From JBFXJF01 sp050175155 (GTDB taxonomy: Bacteria > Bacillota > Bacilli > Tepidibacillales > Tepidibacillaceae), in the NCBI GenBank assembly GCA_050175155.1, contig JBFXJF010000004.1:98912-162911 (forward strand): a DNA stretch of 64,000 nucleotides, in the 5' to 3' direction. Made by a program: the position numbers and the translations under genes. Positions within the stretch are counted from its first letter, which is position 1. The number at the start of each line of letters is the position of its first letter. Shown here piece after piece: positions 54,290 to 63,467 of the stretch. The notes under the pieces are model-generated. The model made no database searches. It saw only the letters and a program-made list of their open reading frames with translations, and was not told where the DNA came from.

Positions 54290-55795
54290 TTATCTATTTT
54301 GACTCCAATATAATGTACTATCAACAGCTCTTTTCCACCCTTTATATAATTTAGTTCTTTCCAGATCATCCATATTAGGAACAAATTTTCGTTCAATTAC
54401 TAAATTATCAATAAGCACCTCTTTGTTTTTCCAAAATCCTATAGCAAGTCCAGCTAAATAGGCTGCTCCAAGGGCAGTGCTTTCATTTATCTCCGATCGC
54501 TCAACAGACACATTTAAAATATCGGCTTGAAATTGCATTAAAAAATTATTTTTAACTGCGCCCCCATCAACACGTAGCTTTTTCAGGATTACTCCTGAGT
54601 CAGCTTCCATGCAAGATAAAACATCCTTTGTTTGATATGCTAAAGATTCTAATGCAGCCCTAACAATATGCTCCTTAGTAGTTCCACGTGTTAATCCAAA
54701 CATAGTTCCCCTTGCTTCGTTATCCCAATAAGGAGCGCCCAAACCGGTAAACGCAGGTACAACATAAACACCATCATTATAACCAATTTTATTAGAAAAC
54801 TCTTCAGATTCAGACGAATTTTCCAATATCCCTAAGCCATCTCTCATCCACTGAATCGCTGCTCCAGCAATAAAGACACTTCCCTCTAAAGCATATTCAA
54901 TCTCTCCGTCTAATCCCCAGGCAATAGTTGTTACCAATCCATTCTGTGATAATATAGGCTTTTTACCAATATTCATCAGCATAAAACAACCAGTACCGTA
55001 TGTGATTTTTGCCATGCCTGTAATAAAACATGCTTGTCCAAATAATGCCGCTTGCTGATCCCCGATTGCAGCTGAGATCGGAACACTTCTACCAAAAAAA
55101 TAGTTTGGTTCAGTGTAAGAATATACTTCAGATGAAGATTTAGGTGCAGGTAGCATAGTTTTAGGAATATCTAATATCCCTAATAAATCTTCATCCCATG
55201 ATATCGTATGAATATTAAACAACATCGTCCTTGATGCGTTCGTAAAATCAGTAATATGAACCTTACCGCCAGATAACTTCCAAATAAGCCAAGTGTCAAT
55301 TGTACCAAATAATAAATCGCCTTTTTCTGCTTTTTCTCTAGCCCCATGAACATTGTCGAGTATCCATTTTATTTTTGTTCCAGAAAAATACGGGTCAATT
55401 AGCAGACCAGTTTTTTCACGAATTTTTTTTTCAAATCCATCTATTTTTAATTTGTTACAAATTTCATTAGTCTGCCTACTCTGCCATACTATGGCATTAT
55501 AGATTGGTTCGCCTGTATTCTTATCCCAGACTACAGTAGTTTCACGCTGATTAGTTATTCCAATAGCAATGACTCTTTTTAAAAACAGAGGGTTCATTTC
55601 ATTTAAATCATTTATAACATCTAATATTGATTGCCAAATTTCATTCGCATTCTGCTCTACCCACCCTGGATTGGGATAATATTGCGGAAACTCCCTTTGT
55701 GTAATAGCAACAATATTTGCCTTACCATTAAATAATATTGCTCGCGAACTTGTCGTGCCTTGGTCTAAGGACAAAATATATCGATCTTCAACCAC
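54290..55795 (-). CDS. glpK: Glycerol kinase
   Basis: 501 aa from a GTG at 55795, 8 bases after AAAGGGG, preferred to a TTG six codons earlier. FGGY kinase with SLDQGTTSSRA, the NQRETTVVWD block and the C-terminal GLAIGFWKNKEV region. It phosphorylates glycerol to glycerol-3-phosphate. No glpF, glpD or antiterminator glpP lies nearby. Confidence 0.96.
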   Translation of the reverse strand: MVEDRYILSLDQGTTSSRAILFNGKANIVAITQREFPQYYPNPGWVEQNANEIWQSILDVINDLNEMNPLFLKRVIAIGITNQRETTVVWDKNTGEPIYNAIVWQSRQTNEICNKLKIDGFEKKIREKTGLLIDPYFSGTKIKWILDNVHGAREKAEKGDLLFGTIDTWLIWKLSGGKVHITDFTNASRTMLFNIHTISWDEDLLGILDIPKTMLPAPKSSSEVYSYTEPNYFFGRSVPISAAIGDQQAALFGQACFITGMAKITYGTGCFMLMNIGKKPILSQNGLVTTIAWGLDGEIEYALEGSVFIAGAAIQWMRDGLGILENSSESEEFSNKIGYNDGVYVVPAFTGLGAPYWDNEARGTMFGLTRGTTKEHIVRAALESLAYQTKDVLSCMEADSGVILKKLRVDGGAVKNNFLMQFQADILNVSVERSEINESTALGAAYLAGLAIGFWKNKEVLIDNLVIERKFVPNMDDLERTKLYKGWKRAVDSTLYWSQNR

Positions 55796-55841
55796 AATAA
55801 TAACCCCTTTCAAGTTAAATTAATTTAACCCAGCACAAAAA

Positions 55842-55881
55842 AGACTACACAAAATTTCCCTGAAGAAATAATTTATAGTCT
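55842..55881 (-). terminator. Terminator after the activase gene
   Basis: AGACTA/TAGTCT outer arms with inner AT-rich pairing and a T6 run on the minus strand, between the activase stop and the glpK start. Confidence 0.55.
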
Positions 55882-55909
55882 CAATTATACCAAATAATTA
55901 ATAAACAGA

Positions 55910-56905
55910 TTAAATTATATTTGCATATTTATCAGCAGCTTGATTTACTTTCTCTGCCCACTTACCACAACGATCTCCCCAAGCGGCAATTACCTGACCG
56001 TTAACTTTAACTTGAATTACTTCACAGTTATTGGAACATCCAGAACAAATGAAGCTAGTAGGTTCAAAATCAGTTTGCAGGGAATTAAATCCTCTGAATT
56101 TAGTCTGCTTTCCAGTCTGTTCTAATTCCTCTCGTGCTAGAATAGCAGCACCTACTGCACCCATAACGTTAAAGTTTTTCGGAATGATTACCTCATGTCC
56201 TATCTCTTTTTCAAAGGCAGCTTTTATTCCTAGATTTGCCGCAACCCCACCTTGAAATACAAATGGAGGTTCAAGCTTTTTACCTCTACCTAAATTATTT
56301 ATATAATTTCGAACCAGTGCAACACAAAGGCCATTAATTATATCCGGTTTTGAAAAACCAAATTGTTGCTTAGAAATCATATCTGATTCAGCGAATACAG
56401 TACATCTACCAGCAATTCTTACTTCGTTCTTAGCTGTAAGTGCAAGTTCACCAAAATCTTCAATTGGGATTTTCAATCTCTCGGCTTGATGATCTAAGAA
56501 TGAACCAGTTCCAGCAGCACAAACTGTATTCATTGCAAAATCAACTACCATCTGATCTTTTAAAAATATTATTTTTGAGTCCTGACCACCTATTTCAAAA
56601 ATTGTTCTTGCGTCTGGAACCTCGTTTATCGTTGCTGTTGCGTGCGCTGTTATTTCGTTTTTAATAATATCAGCACCTACTATAACACCTGCTAATTGCC
56701 TACCACTACCAGTTGTACCAACTCCACAAATAGTCATTTTCGGATCTAACCTATCCTTTAAATCATTAAGTCCTCTTTTTAGCGCTTCTAATGGTTGTCC
56801 ATTTGTTCGTTCGTAATTACTAAATATAATTTCATTGTTACTATCTATTGCAACAATATTTATACTTACTGATCCAACATCTATTCCTAAATAAACCTTT
56901 TTCAC
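55910..56905 (-). CDS. 2-hydroxyacyl-CoA dehydratase activase (HgdC/BadF ASKHA ATPase)
   Basis: 331 aa. ASKHA motifs GIDVGSVSINIV, FEIGGQDSKII and GGVAANLGI. Two cluster-ligand cysteines: Cys129 in TVCAAGTGSF and Cys168 in GRCTVF, which in homodimers hold one [4Fe-4S]. It uses ATP to drive a low-potential electron into a partner. An extra C-terminal segment carries CSGCSNNC and a further Cys (GDRCGKW), suggesting a second metal or cluster site. Confidence 0.9.
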   Translation of the reverse strand: MKKVYLGIDVGSVSINIVAIDSNNEIIFSNYERTNGQPLEALKRGLNDLKDRLDPKMTICGVGTTGSGRQLAGVIVGADIIKNEITAHATATINEVPDARTIFEIGGQDSKIIFLKDQMVVDFAMNTVCAAGTGSFLDHQAERLKIPIEDFGELALTAKNEVRIAGRCTVFAESDMISKQQFGFSKPDIINGLCVALVRNYINNLGRGKKLEPPFVFQGGVAANLGIKAAFEKEIGHEVIIPKNFNVMGAVGAAILAREELEQTGKQTKFRGFNSLQTDFEPTSFICSGCSNNCEVIQVKVNGQVIAAWGDRCGKWAEKVNQAADKYANII

Positions 56906-56917
56906 CGTTTCTCCCCC

Positions 56918-58027
56918 TTATGCAGAAAACTTATTTACTTTTTTATTTCTTAACAAGTCGAGAAATGCTTCAACTCTTGTCCTACTGTTAGCCTGCCCGG
57001 ACTGTTCGTCAAGCGATAAACTCAAAACCGGTATGTCATATTGTTTTGATACCTTTGGAGTAACACTTTGGGTAATCAATTCAGGCAAACATCCAAAAGG
57101 CATTAAGTGAATTATCCCATCAAAGCCTTTTTCTTTAAAATCTATTATATGCCCAACCGACTGCTTTGCATGACCACCAATACTTATCTCAATATACGGT
57201 TCACCTTTTTTCAATATCTCTTCTTCGTGAGACTTAGTATTAGTTCCTTTAATAAAACTAGGTAAACTAAAATTATAATTTAACCAGTCAAAAAGATACT
57301 GCGATCTTTCAGTTTCACAACCTAGCTCAGCAAAAAGCTTTTCAATATCAAAATTTACCGAAGGCTCCATTACAACATATATCTCTCCAACTATACCAAT
57401 CCTAATCCTTTTTTCTTCAACTACAGGATGAAGCTCAATAGAATCTATTATTCTGTTTCCTTCTTCAACAACCTTTTTTAATTCTTTTTTATTTTTCACT
57501 TTATCGAATAATTCCTTAATTTCTTCCCATGCCTTTTCCGTCTTTCCGCTCTTTACTTCGTACGCCCATATCTGATGAATTTTCTTATCAAACTTATCGA
57601 GTTCTTCAACCATTTGAAACGTAAATCTGATAGTGCTAATTATTTTTAACCATGAATTTTTCTCCTTAAGCTTTTTAAGAACCTTCATAAACTTTTTTTT
57701 GTCCCGATAAAAAGAATCAAAAACCAAAAGCTCAACATCATAACCAAGTTCTATAAGATCTTTTTGATGAATTTCCGAATAAAATCCCGCCCTGCAGGGT
57801 CCGCTTCCACCACTAGTAACTATAGTATCTACGCCCATTTCGCATAACTCAATATAAGTACCTGTAAGAGTTTTATATGGAAAACACGCATGTTCCGGAC
57901 TGTATTTAACTCCAAAATCAAATGTCTTCTTTGAAGGGCGTGGAGGAGATATTACTTCGTGACCTAAAAGCTCAAGAATTTTCTTATATACAACAACACT
58001 ACCCATATGTGGAAAAGATAATTTCAT
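56918..58027 (-). CDS. 2-hydroxyacyl-CoA dehydratase-like / DUF2229-type protein, C-terminal-type subunit
   Basis: 369 aa. It has conserved cysteines in EHACFPYKTLTGTY, GGSGPCRAGFY and FGCLPELITQS, as in HgdB/BcrC-like and activase-associated proteins that carry an [Fe-S] cluster. The C-terminus has a RTRVEAFLDLL block shared with the next gene. It is likely the partner reduced by the activase 12 bp downstream. The true substrate is unknown. Confidence 0.8.
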   Translation of the reverse strand: MKLSFPHMGSVVVYKKILELLGHEVISPPRPSKKTFDFGVKYSPEHACFPYKTLTGTYIELCEMGVDTIVTSGGSGPCRAGFYSEIHQKDLIELGYDVELLVFDSFYRDKKKFMKVLKKLKEKNSWLKIISTIRFTFQMVEELDKFDKKIHQIWAYEVKSGKTEKAWEEIKELFDKVKNKKELKKVVEEGNRIIDSIELHPVVEEKRIRIGIVGEIYVVMEPSVNFDIEKLFAELGCETERSQYLFDWLNYNFSLPSFIKGTNTKSHEEEILKKGEPYIEISIGGHAKQSVGHIIDFKEKGFDGIIHLMPFGCLPELITQSVTPKVSKQYDIPVLSLSLDEQSGQANSRTRVEAFLDLLRNKKVNKFSA

Positions 58028-58038
58028 AAATATTCCCC

Positions 58039-59025
58039 CTAATTAAGTACTCTTGATTTTTTTCTTTTTATCATATCAACAAAAGCCTCAATTCTTGTTA
58101 AAAGATGATTTTCTCCAGTATGTTCATCTATTCTAACTACCATAAAAGGTTTACCATATTCCTCCGATCTAAGTTCATATAATCTAGTTAAGAAGGAATC
58201 AGGCCCACACCCAAACGCAGTAAAATGAATTGTACCATCAACACTATCATCGGCTATTAGGTTGTATCCAGTCCCTAGAAGTATATTGGTGAATGTCCAA
58301 AACATTCTTTTCTCCATATCGGCAATTTCGGCAGCTATTACATCTTCCTGTAACATGTCAAACGTTACAAATTCTACATTTAGTTCCCGAAATTTATCAA
58401 TAACACCCATATTAACAAAATTATCATAGATATTATAGACATAACCTATAACAGCTATTTTCATTTTTGCTTCGCTTTTTATTGGTCCATAAATCTCTTT
58501 TTTACCATTAACTATATCTATCGCTTCGGGTACAGTGTAACCCATTTTATTATACGTTCTAAATTTTCTCCAATGTTGACCAGCAACGTTAGCAGCATCT
58601 TTTATTTGTTCATCTGTAACCCCTAATTTTTCGGCAAGTGATAGATAGTTCTTATAGTCTGAAATATCATCATCGTCTGAATTAATATGGCATGTTAATA
58701 TTTTATCCTCTATATTCTTAACACCATGCCTCATCAAGTCAGGTAATCCCATGAATTTAGGGCAAAAGTATTCCCCTGGATAGATGGAAACCATTCTAGG
58801 GACAAAAATATAATCTACTTCTTTTTTTACTAGATTTAATGCATGACCAACAAAAATCTTAATAGGTACACATATCTCTGGTACCGACTCTTTTATACCC
58901 ATATCTATTAGTTCTTTACTTGTTTCATCAGAAACAACTACATCAATATTTAGCTCTGTAAAAAACTTCTCCCAGAAGGGCCCGTAGTAATAATAGAGTA
59001 ATGCTCTCGGAATACCAATCTTCAT
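58039..59025 (-). CDS. 2-hydroxyacyl-CoA dehydratase-like / DUF2229-type protein, N-terminal-type subunit
   Basis: 328 aa from the ATG at 59025, giving the usual family start MKIGIPRALLYYYYG; an ATG six codons earlier is too close to the ribosome site. Cysteines lie in PEICVPIKIF, EYFCPKFMG and FGCGPDSFL. It shares the FGC motif and the C-terminal RIEAFVDMI block with its neighbour, so the two look like related subunits. In many anaerobes the activase and these units are fused in one very long protein. Confidence 0.8.
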   Translation of the reverse strand: MKIGIPRALLYYYYGPFWEKFFTELNIDVVVSDETSKELIDMGIKESVPEICVPIKIFVGHALNLVKKEVDYIFVPRMVSIYPGEYFCPKFMGLPDLMRHGVKNIEDKILTCHINSDDDDISDYKNYLSLAEKLGVTDEQIKDAANVAGQHWRKFRTYNKMGYTVPEAIDIVNGKKEIYGPIKSEAKMKIAVIGYVYNIYDNFVNMGVIDKFRELNVEFVTFDMLQEDVIAAEIADMEKRMFWTFTNILLGTGYNLIADDSVDGTIHFTAFGCGPDSFLTRLYELRSEEYGKPFMVVRIDEHTGENHLLTRIEAFVDMIKRKKSRVLN

Positions 59026-59092
59026 AATTATAAATTCCCCCATTCATAGAACATTCACATGTCCATACCATAATTACTGTTCTAAATATAAA

Positions 59093-59710
59093 TTATTTAA
59101 TTTTAATATCATTCCATATTAAACGAAAAATTTCATTTTTTCTACTCTCAATCATATTCTCAAATAGCTCCTCCGTAAGTTCAAAGGTGGATTTTATAAT
59201 TGGTAGCGCTAAAAAGAAGGATATGATTAAACTTAACACATTGATTATAAGTTCATTTGGATCTAACTTTCTTATTTCCCCTAACTCTATAGCTTTCTCT
59301 ATCTTAGGAGAAAATACGTCAAACGGACAGAACCCAAGGATGTTTTGTGAGTTCTTAGCGATATTAGCAACATTATATTTTTCAGTTTTCGCTTCCCAAA
59401 AAAAGAAAAGTAAAAAATTTTCATTCCCTAATTGGAAAGTAAAAGTTCTATCAATTACAATCTTCAATAACTCCTCGACACTATTAGTTCTTTGGCTAAT
59501 AGTATATACGGAGTCTCCTAAATCCTTTATTGCGTCCTGATAAACTTTTTGAAACAGCATATCTTTACTTCTAAAGTAGTAGTGCAATAATGCTTTGTTA
59601 ACCCCAGCTTCATTAGCAATGTCTTGCATTCTTGCACCACTTTTACCTTTTTCAATAAAGTTCTTCTTTGCTGCATTTAATATCTCTTGTTCAACTATTG
59701 TTTCGTTCAT
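59093..59710 (-). CDS. TetR/AcrR-family transcriptional regulator
   Basis: 205 aa from the ATG at 59710, AAGGA 7 bases upstream; a TTG six codons earlier is less likely. N-terminal helix-turn-helix with ARMQDIANEAGVNKALLHYYFRS and a variable ligand domain. It is the first gene upstream of the dehydratase/activase cluster and very likely controls it through the palindrome at 59734. Confidence 0.9.
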   Translation of the reverse strand: MNETIVEQEILNAAKKNFIEKGKSGARMQDIANEAGVNKALLHYYFRSKDMLFQKVYQDAIKDLGDSVYTISQRTNSVEELLKIVIDRTFTFQLGNENFLLFFFWEAKTEKYNVANIAKNSQNILGFCPFDVFSPKIEKAIELGEIRKLDPNELIINVLSLIISFFLALPIIKSTFELTEELFENMIESRKNEIFRLIWNDIKIK

Positions 59711-59733
59711 AACAGAATCCTTCCCCAAAAAAT

Positions 59734-59762
59734 TTAACCAGTCAGATTAACTAACTGGTTAA
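59734..59762 (-). promoter_or_regulatory. Probable TetR operator
   Basis: TTAACCAGT (59734-59742) and ACTGGTTAA (59754-59762) are perfect inverted arms 11 bp apart, 24 bp upstream of the regulator start. This matches the usual autoregulated TetR arrangement. Confidence 0.7.
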
Positions 59763-59829
59763 TTTACATTAAAAGTATATTAGAAAAGCATTTTTGTCAA
59801 TAGTCAAAACTTAATTTAGGTAGATTTTA

Positions 59830-60249
59830 TTAGTTATTTAACAATATGTCCTTGTACCTATCTACTAGATCATGTAATTTTTCAAAAACCAAACCAACTA
59901 TAAACCAAATAGGTAGAAAATCTAATCTTATATAACCATAAAGGCTATATATAGTATCATTACTATAATCCCATGGACACCTTCCTAATACCATGTCCAA
60001 TAGATAGCCCGTAAAAAATTCAATAGCAAAAATTAAAACCGCCCAAATTAACCCCCTTATTAGAAAATTCTTATCCCTAACAATATCATGTATAGGTTCA
60101 AGGAAAACTCCTAGTCCATAGATAAAAAACATCCAAAGGTAGGTATAACCTGTTAGATTATAGTTTCCTGAAAATAGTGAACCTAACCCTGTCCAAACAG
60201 TTTCTAATAAAAGTCCCGATAATCCATAGATAATATAATTTATTAGCAT
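59830..60249 (-). CDS. CmpB-like (ABC_trans_CmpB, PF06541-type) membrane protein
   Basis: 139 aa with about four membrane helices. It contains the family block GRCPWDYSN and a following G-x-IRLDFLPIW. The family is often annotated as a putative ABC-transporter permease, but no ATPase lies nearby, so transport is unproven. Confidence 0.75.
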   Translation of the reverse strand: MLINYIIYGLSGLLLETVWTGLGSLFSGNYNLTGYTYLWMFFIYGLGVFLEPIHDIVRDKNFLIRGLIWAVLIFAIEFFTGYLLDMVLGRCPWDYSNDTIYSLYGYIRLDFLPIWFIVGLVFEKLHDLVDRYKDILLNN

Positions 60250-60308
60250 ATTGGTATTATGTTAATAAATTATATTATTATACTTAATTGGTTAATATTT
60301 TCCTATAA

Positions 60309-61721
60309 TTATTTTGCTAGCTCATAAATTGCTTGTGTATATATTGCAGTTGCTTTTAACAAGTCGTCGATTTCAATAAATTCATCCTTCTGATGAGCTG
60401 TTTCCGGCTTTCCTGGAAAATTTGGACCAAATGCTACTCCAACATTAAGTGCTCTAGCATATGTGCCTCCACCTATTGAAAGTAATTCTGCTTCAGTTCC
60501 TGTTTGTTGCTTATAAACTCTTTTTAAAGTTTCGACTAGAAAATGATTTTTATCCACATTGTGTGGTTTCGCATTGTTATTCTGACTAATAACTAATGCA
60601 GCAGGGCTAGCCTTTACTTTAATTTTCTCAATAGTCTCAGCATAAGGGGTAGTAATTGGATATCTAATATTTAACACAATACTGATTTTATTATTGTCTA
60701 AGTGAATCATACCCGGATTAACCGTTAAAAACCCCGAGGTCTCATCCTCGTAATCTATCTCAAAATTATTACCAAAATAATCGTGATATAGAAATTGTAC
60801 GGACCATTTCATCCAACTATCAATTTTTATAAGACTTTCCGAAGCAATGAAAAAGTTAATTAACTCAAGACCTGCATTCACTCCATTCTGGGGTTCCATT
60901 CCGTGGGCAGACACCCCTCTTAATTTAACTATCAATTCACTTTCATTAATATCTTCTATTTCTCCGCCCAATTCATAATTAATTAGAAATGTATTAAAGG
61001 CTATTTTAATTAAATCTAGAATATCTTTTTCTGCAGTAATTTTTGCTGTAGCAAAGTCAGGAACCATGTTTGGTCTTTGTCCAGCAGTAAATATGCTAAC
61101 TTGTGCTTTATCTTTACTTACATTATTCTGTTGCAGCTTACCTTCTAATGTTATAGTTGCAATTCCTTTTTCAGAGATGATAATCGGAAAATCTGCATCA
61201 GGCGCAAAACCCATTGTTGGCATCTCTTCCCGCTCAAGATAATATTTAATTCCTCTCCATTCAGATTCCTCGTCCGTTCCAAAAATAACTCTTACTTTTT
61301 TATTTAATTTAATGTTTAAATCTCTAATTATTTTTAATGCATATATAATTGCCATAGAAGGACTTTTATCATCTATTGCCCCTCGCGCAAAAATCTTACC
61401 ATCCTTAATCGTTGCTTCGTAAGGCGGATAAGTCCAGCCATTTCCTTCAGGCACAACATCAAGATGACAAAGAATACCTAGGGTTTCACTTCCTTGTCCG
61501 ATTTCTGCATAACCAGCATAGCCCTCTAAATTTTTAACATCCATATTAAATTCTTTACACTTAGCTAGAGTGAACTCCAGTGCTTCTTTTATTCCTTGAC
61601 CAAAGGGTGCACCTTCAGAAGAACTTTCCTCATCTAAAACACTTTTAATTCTTAAAAGACTTTGCGTATCTTTTATTAAATCCTCTTGTATTTTTTTTAC
61701 TTCTTTTTCCCAATTAATCAT
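60309..61721 (-). CDS. pepV: Dipeptidase PepV (M20 family)
   Basis: 470 aa metal-dependent peptidase. The di-metal site motifs are visible: LCHLDVVPEGNGW, AIDDKSPSMAI and FGTDEESEWRG, plus the C-terminal GGGTYARAL. It is probably a cytoplasmic Mn/Zn dipeptidase of broad specificity. It lies 39 bp after the RimK-like ligase gene and may be co-transcribed with it. Confidence 0.93.
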   Translation of the reverse strand: MINWEKEVKKIQEDLIKDTQSLLRIKSVLDEESSSEGAPFGQGIKEALEFTLAKCKEFNMDVKNLEGYAGYAEIGQGSETLGILCHLDVVPEGNGWTYPPYEATIKDGKIFARGAIDDKSPSMAIIYALKIIRDLNIKLNKKVRVIFGTDEESEWRGIKYYLEREEMPTMGFAPDADFPIIISEKGIATITLEGKLQQNNVSKDKAQVSIFTAGQRPNMVPDFATAKITAEKDILDLIKIAFNTFLINYELGGEIEDINESELIVKLRGVSAHGMEPQNGVNAGLELINFFIASESLIKIDSWMKWSVQFLYHDYFGNNFEIDYEDETSGFLTVNPGMIHLDNNKISIVLNIRYPITTPYAETIEKIKVKASPAALVISQNNNAKPHNVDKNHFLVETLKRVYKQQTGTEAELLSIGGGTYARALNVGVAFGPNFPGKPETAHQKDEFIEIDDLLKATAIYTQAIYELAK

Positions 61722-61760
61722 TATATCCTCCTTTAAAATTTAATAAGATAAACAGATTAT

Positions 61761-62675
61761 CTATACATTAGAAAATAAACCAAACCTTGTTTTTAAGTAG
61801 TGAAATATTTCTCTAGGAATATTTACGTTATTGCAACTTTCTAATCCTTTAAACCCTGGCGAAGAATTAACTTCACAAATCTTAAAATGTTCCTTATCAA
61901 AAAGCAAATCAACTCCAGCAATATCTAACCCTAAGATTCTAGTTGCCTCAGTTGCTAGCCATTCTATCTCTGGTGAGATTGGGTACTCCCTTACTGTTCC
62001 TCCTGCTGAAAAATTAGCTTTAAAGTTATCATTTTCGGAAAATCTTTCCATGCAACCCACTACTCTGCCACCTATAACAAATACACGTAAATCTCTTCCA
62101 TAGCTTGTACTTACAAACTCCTGAAGAATTATGTTAATATTAGGATTCGTAGATTCTACTAATTGCATCAGATCCTCAAAGCTTTTTTTGTTTTCTGATA
62201 GAAAAACTCCTTTACCTTGTGAACCAGACAAAGTTTTAACAACAACAGGAAAACCGATCTGTCCTTCGATTAAAGATGAATTAATTGGCAATTTCATTAA
62301 CATCGTTTTAGGAACTGGTAAGTTTTTCTCAGCTAATATTTGTTGGGTATACAATTTATCCTTAACAGTTTCAATGCTAAGGGAAGAATTAATACATGGT
62401 ACTCCTAATCTTTCAAGATGTCTAATTACGGCTAAAGCAAAATATGTTGTTCCAGCACCCATTCTTGGTAGTACGAATTCAGGCAAAGCAACTTGTTCTC
62501 CATCAACATAGATACTTTTTCTGTCTTCTCGTGTAACAATTAAATCTATTTGCTCAGGCTTAATTACCCTTATAGTTATCCCTTGCTTTTCAGCTTCTTC
62601 TAATAGTCGATTAATCTCAAAAACTTCCGATTTAAGCTCCAATTCATTTTTTTTATATAATATCCAACCTAGCAT
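61761..62675 (-). CDS. RimK-family ATP-grasp alpha-L-glutamate ligase
   Basis: 304 aa from the ATG at 62675, after GGGGG; in-frame TTG and ATG codons up to nine residues earlier are possible. The ATP-grasp core has FPVVVKTLSGSQGKGVF, GRDLRVFVIGG and the metal-site KICEVNSSPGFKGLE. RimK/MptN/LysX-type enzymes add glutamate or related residues to a carboxylate. The acceptor is unknown; proximity to a dipeptidase hints at peptide metabolism. Confidence 0.85.
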   Translation of the reverse strand: MLGWILYKKNELELKSEVFEINRLLEEAEKQGITIRVIKPEQIDLIVTREDRKSIYVDGEQVALPEFVLPRMGAGTTYFALAVIRHLERLGVPCINSSLSIETVKDKLYTQQILAEKNLPVPKTMLMKLPINSSLIEGQIGFPVVVKTLSGSQGKGVFLSENKKSFEDLMQLVESTNPNINIILQEFVSTSYGRDLRVFVIGGRVVGCMERFSENDNFKANFSAGGTVREYPISPEIEWLATEATRILGLDIAGVDLLFDKEHFKICEVNSSPGFKGLESCNNVNIPREIFHYLKTRFGLFSNV

Positions 62676-62854
62676 AGTAGCCCCCATCAAAATTATAATC
62701 AAGCTTATTAAGCTTATTAAGCTTAAATTATTTAAATTTATATTTCAATCATTATTATAAGTATATCTAACATATATTTAAAAATATATCATTTCTGTGA
62801 AACATTTTTCTAGCAAAACTGTCTATATAATAAAGATAAAAGGTGGTTAATAAT

Positions 62855-63271
62855 ATGAACGATAGTAAAAAACCAATAATTTTCATTTCGCTATTATTAA
62901 TCTTTGTACTAATTGGAGCTGTAACGTTTTTCTTAAATGATTCTAATTTTGAAGCGAAAACAGAGGTTAATCAAACAATTGTATTAGAAGAAAATCCGAC
63001 GACAGGTTTCACTTGGCAATATATTATTAAGGACACAAGTGTAGTCCAAATAATCTCTGATTCTTATAAACCTAATGAAGGAAATGAGGATATTGTAGGT
63101 GGAGGTGGAGTTCATACTTGGATTCTAAAGGGTTTAAAAGAGGGAACTACAACTATAAAATTCGATCATTATCGACCTTGGGAAGGTATAGATAAATCTA
63201 TTGAATCTGTAACGTACTCTGTTAAAGTCTCATCCGATTTAGAAATTACTGAGATAGTCCCACTTCTTTAA
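62855..63271 (+). CDS. Chagasin-like (I42) cysteine-protease inhibitor, membrane-anchored
   Basis: 138 aa from the ATG at 62855, 8 bases after AAAGGTGG; a GTG four codons earlier overlaps that site. One N-terminal membrane helix (about 8-27) precedes an extracytoplasmic beta domain with the three inhibitor loops: NPTTGFTW, GGGGVHTW and RPWEG. All three loops are intact. A TATAAT at 62826-62831 may be its -10 box. It would inhibit papain-like proteases at the cell surface. Confidence 0.88.
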   Translation: MNDSKKPIIFISLLLIFVLIGAVTFFLNDSNFEAKTEVNQTIVLEENPTTGFTWQYIIKDTSVVQIISDSYKPNEGNEDIVGGGGVHTWILKGLKEGTTTIKFDHYRPWEGIDKSIESVTYSVKVSSDLEITEIVPLL

Positions 63272-63277
63272 TTACTG

Positions 63278-63408
63278 AAAGTATTTGTAGTTGACAACGT
63301 GCTCACCTTGTCCGTTCCTCCCAAAAGCACTCAAGAGTACAAGACCACGCTAAGATGCTAAAGCATCTAGTCGTGCTATGCCGCACTTATGTCAACTACA
63401 AATACTTT
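63278..63408. repeat. Long hairpin element between convergent genes
   Basis: 19-bp perfect arms AAAGTATTTGTAGTTGACA (63278-63296) and complement (63390-63408) enclose a smaller hairpin with AGATGCT/AGCATCT arms (63353-63368). It may terminate transcription in both directions, but the arms are far longer than needed, so it could also be a mobile miniature element. Confidence 0.75.
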
Positions 63409-63467
63409 TGTCTATATAGAAGTAAACTTTGCTTCCCGATTTTAACGCGCTTCTAACTAGAACATTC

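Noticed and set aside
62701..62727. AAGCTTATT short tandem repeat between the RimK-like and chagasin-like genes
   Set aside because: Under three copies of 9 bp in AT-rich DNA; likely simple slippage without function.
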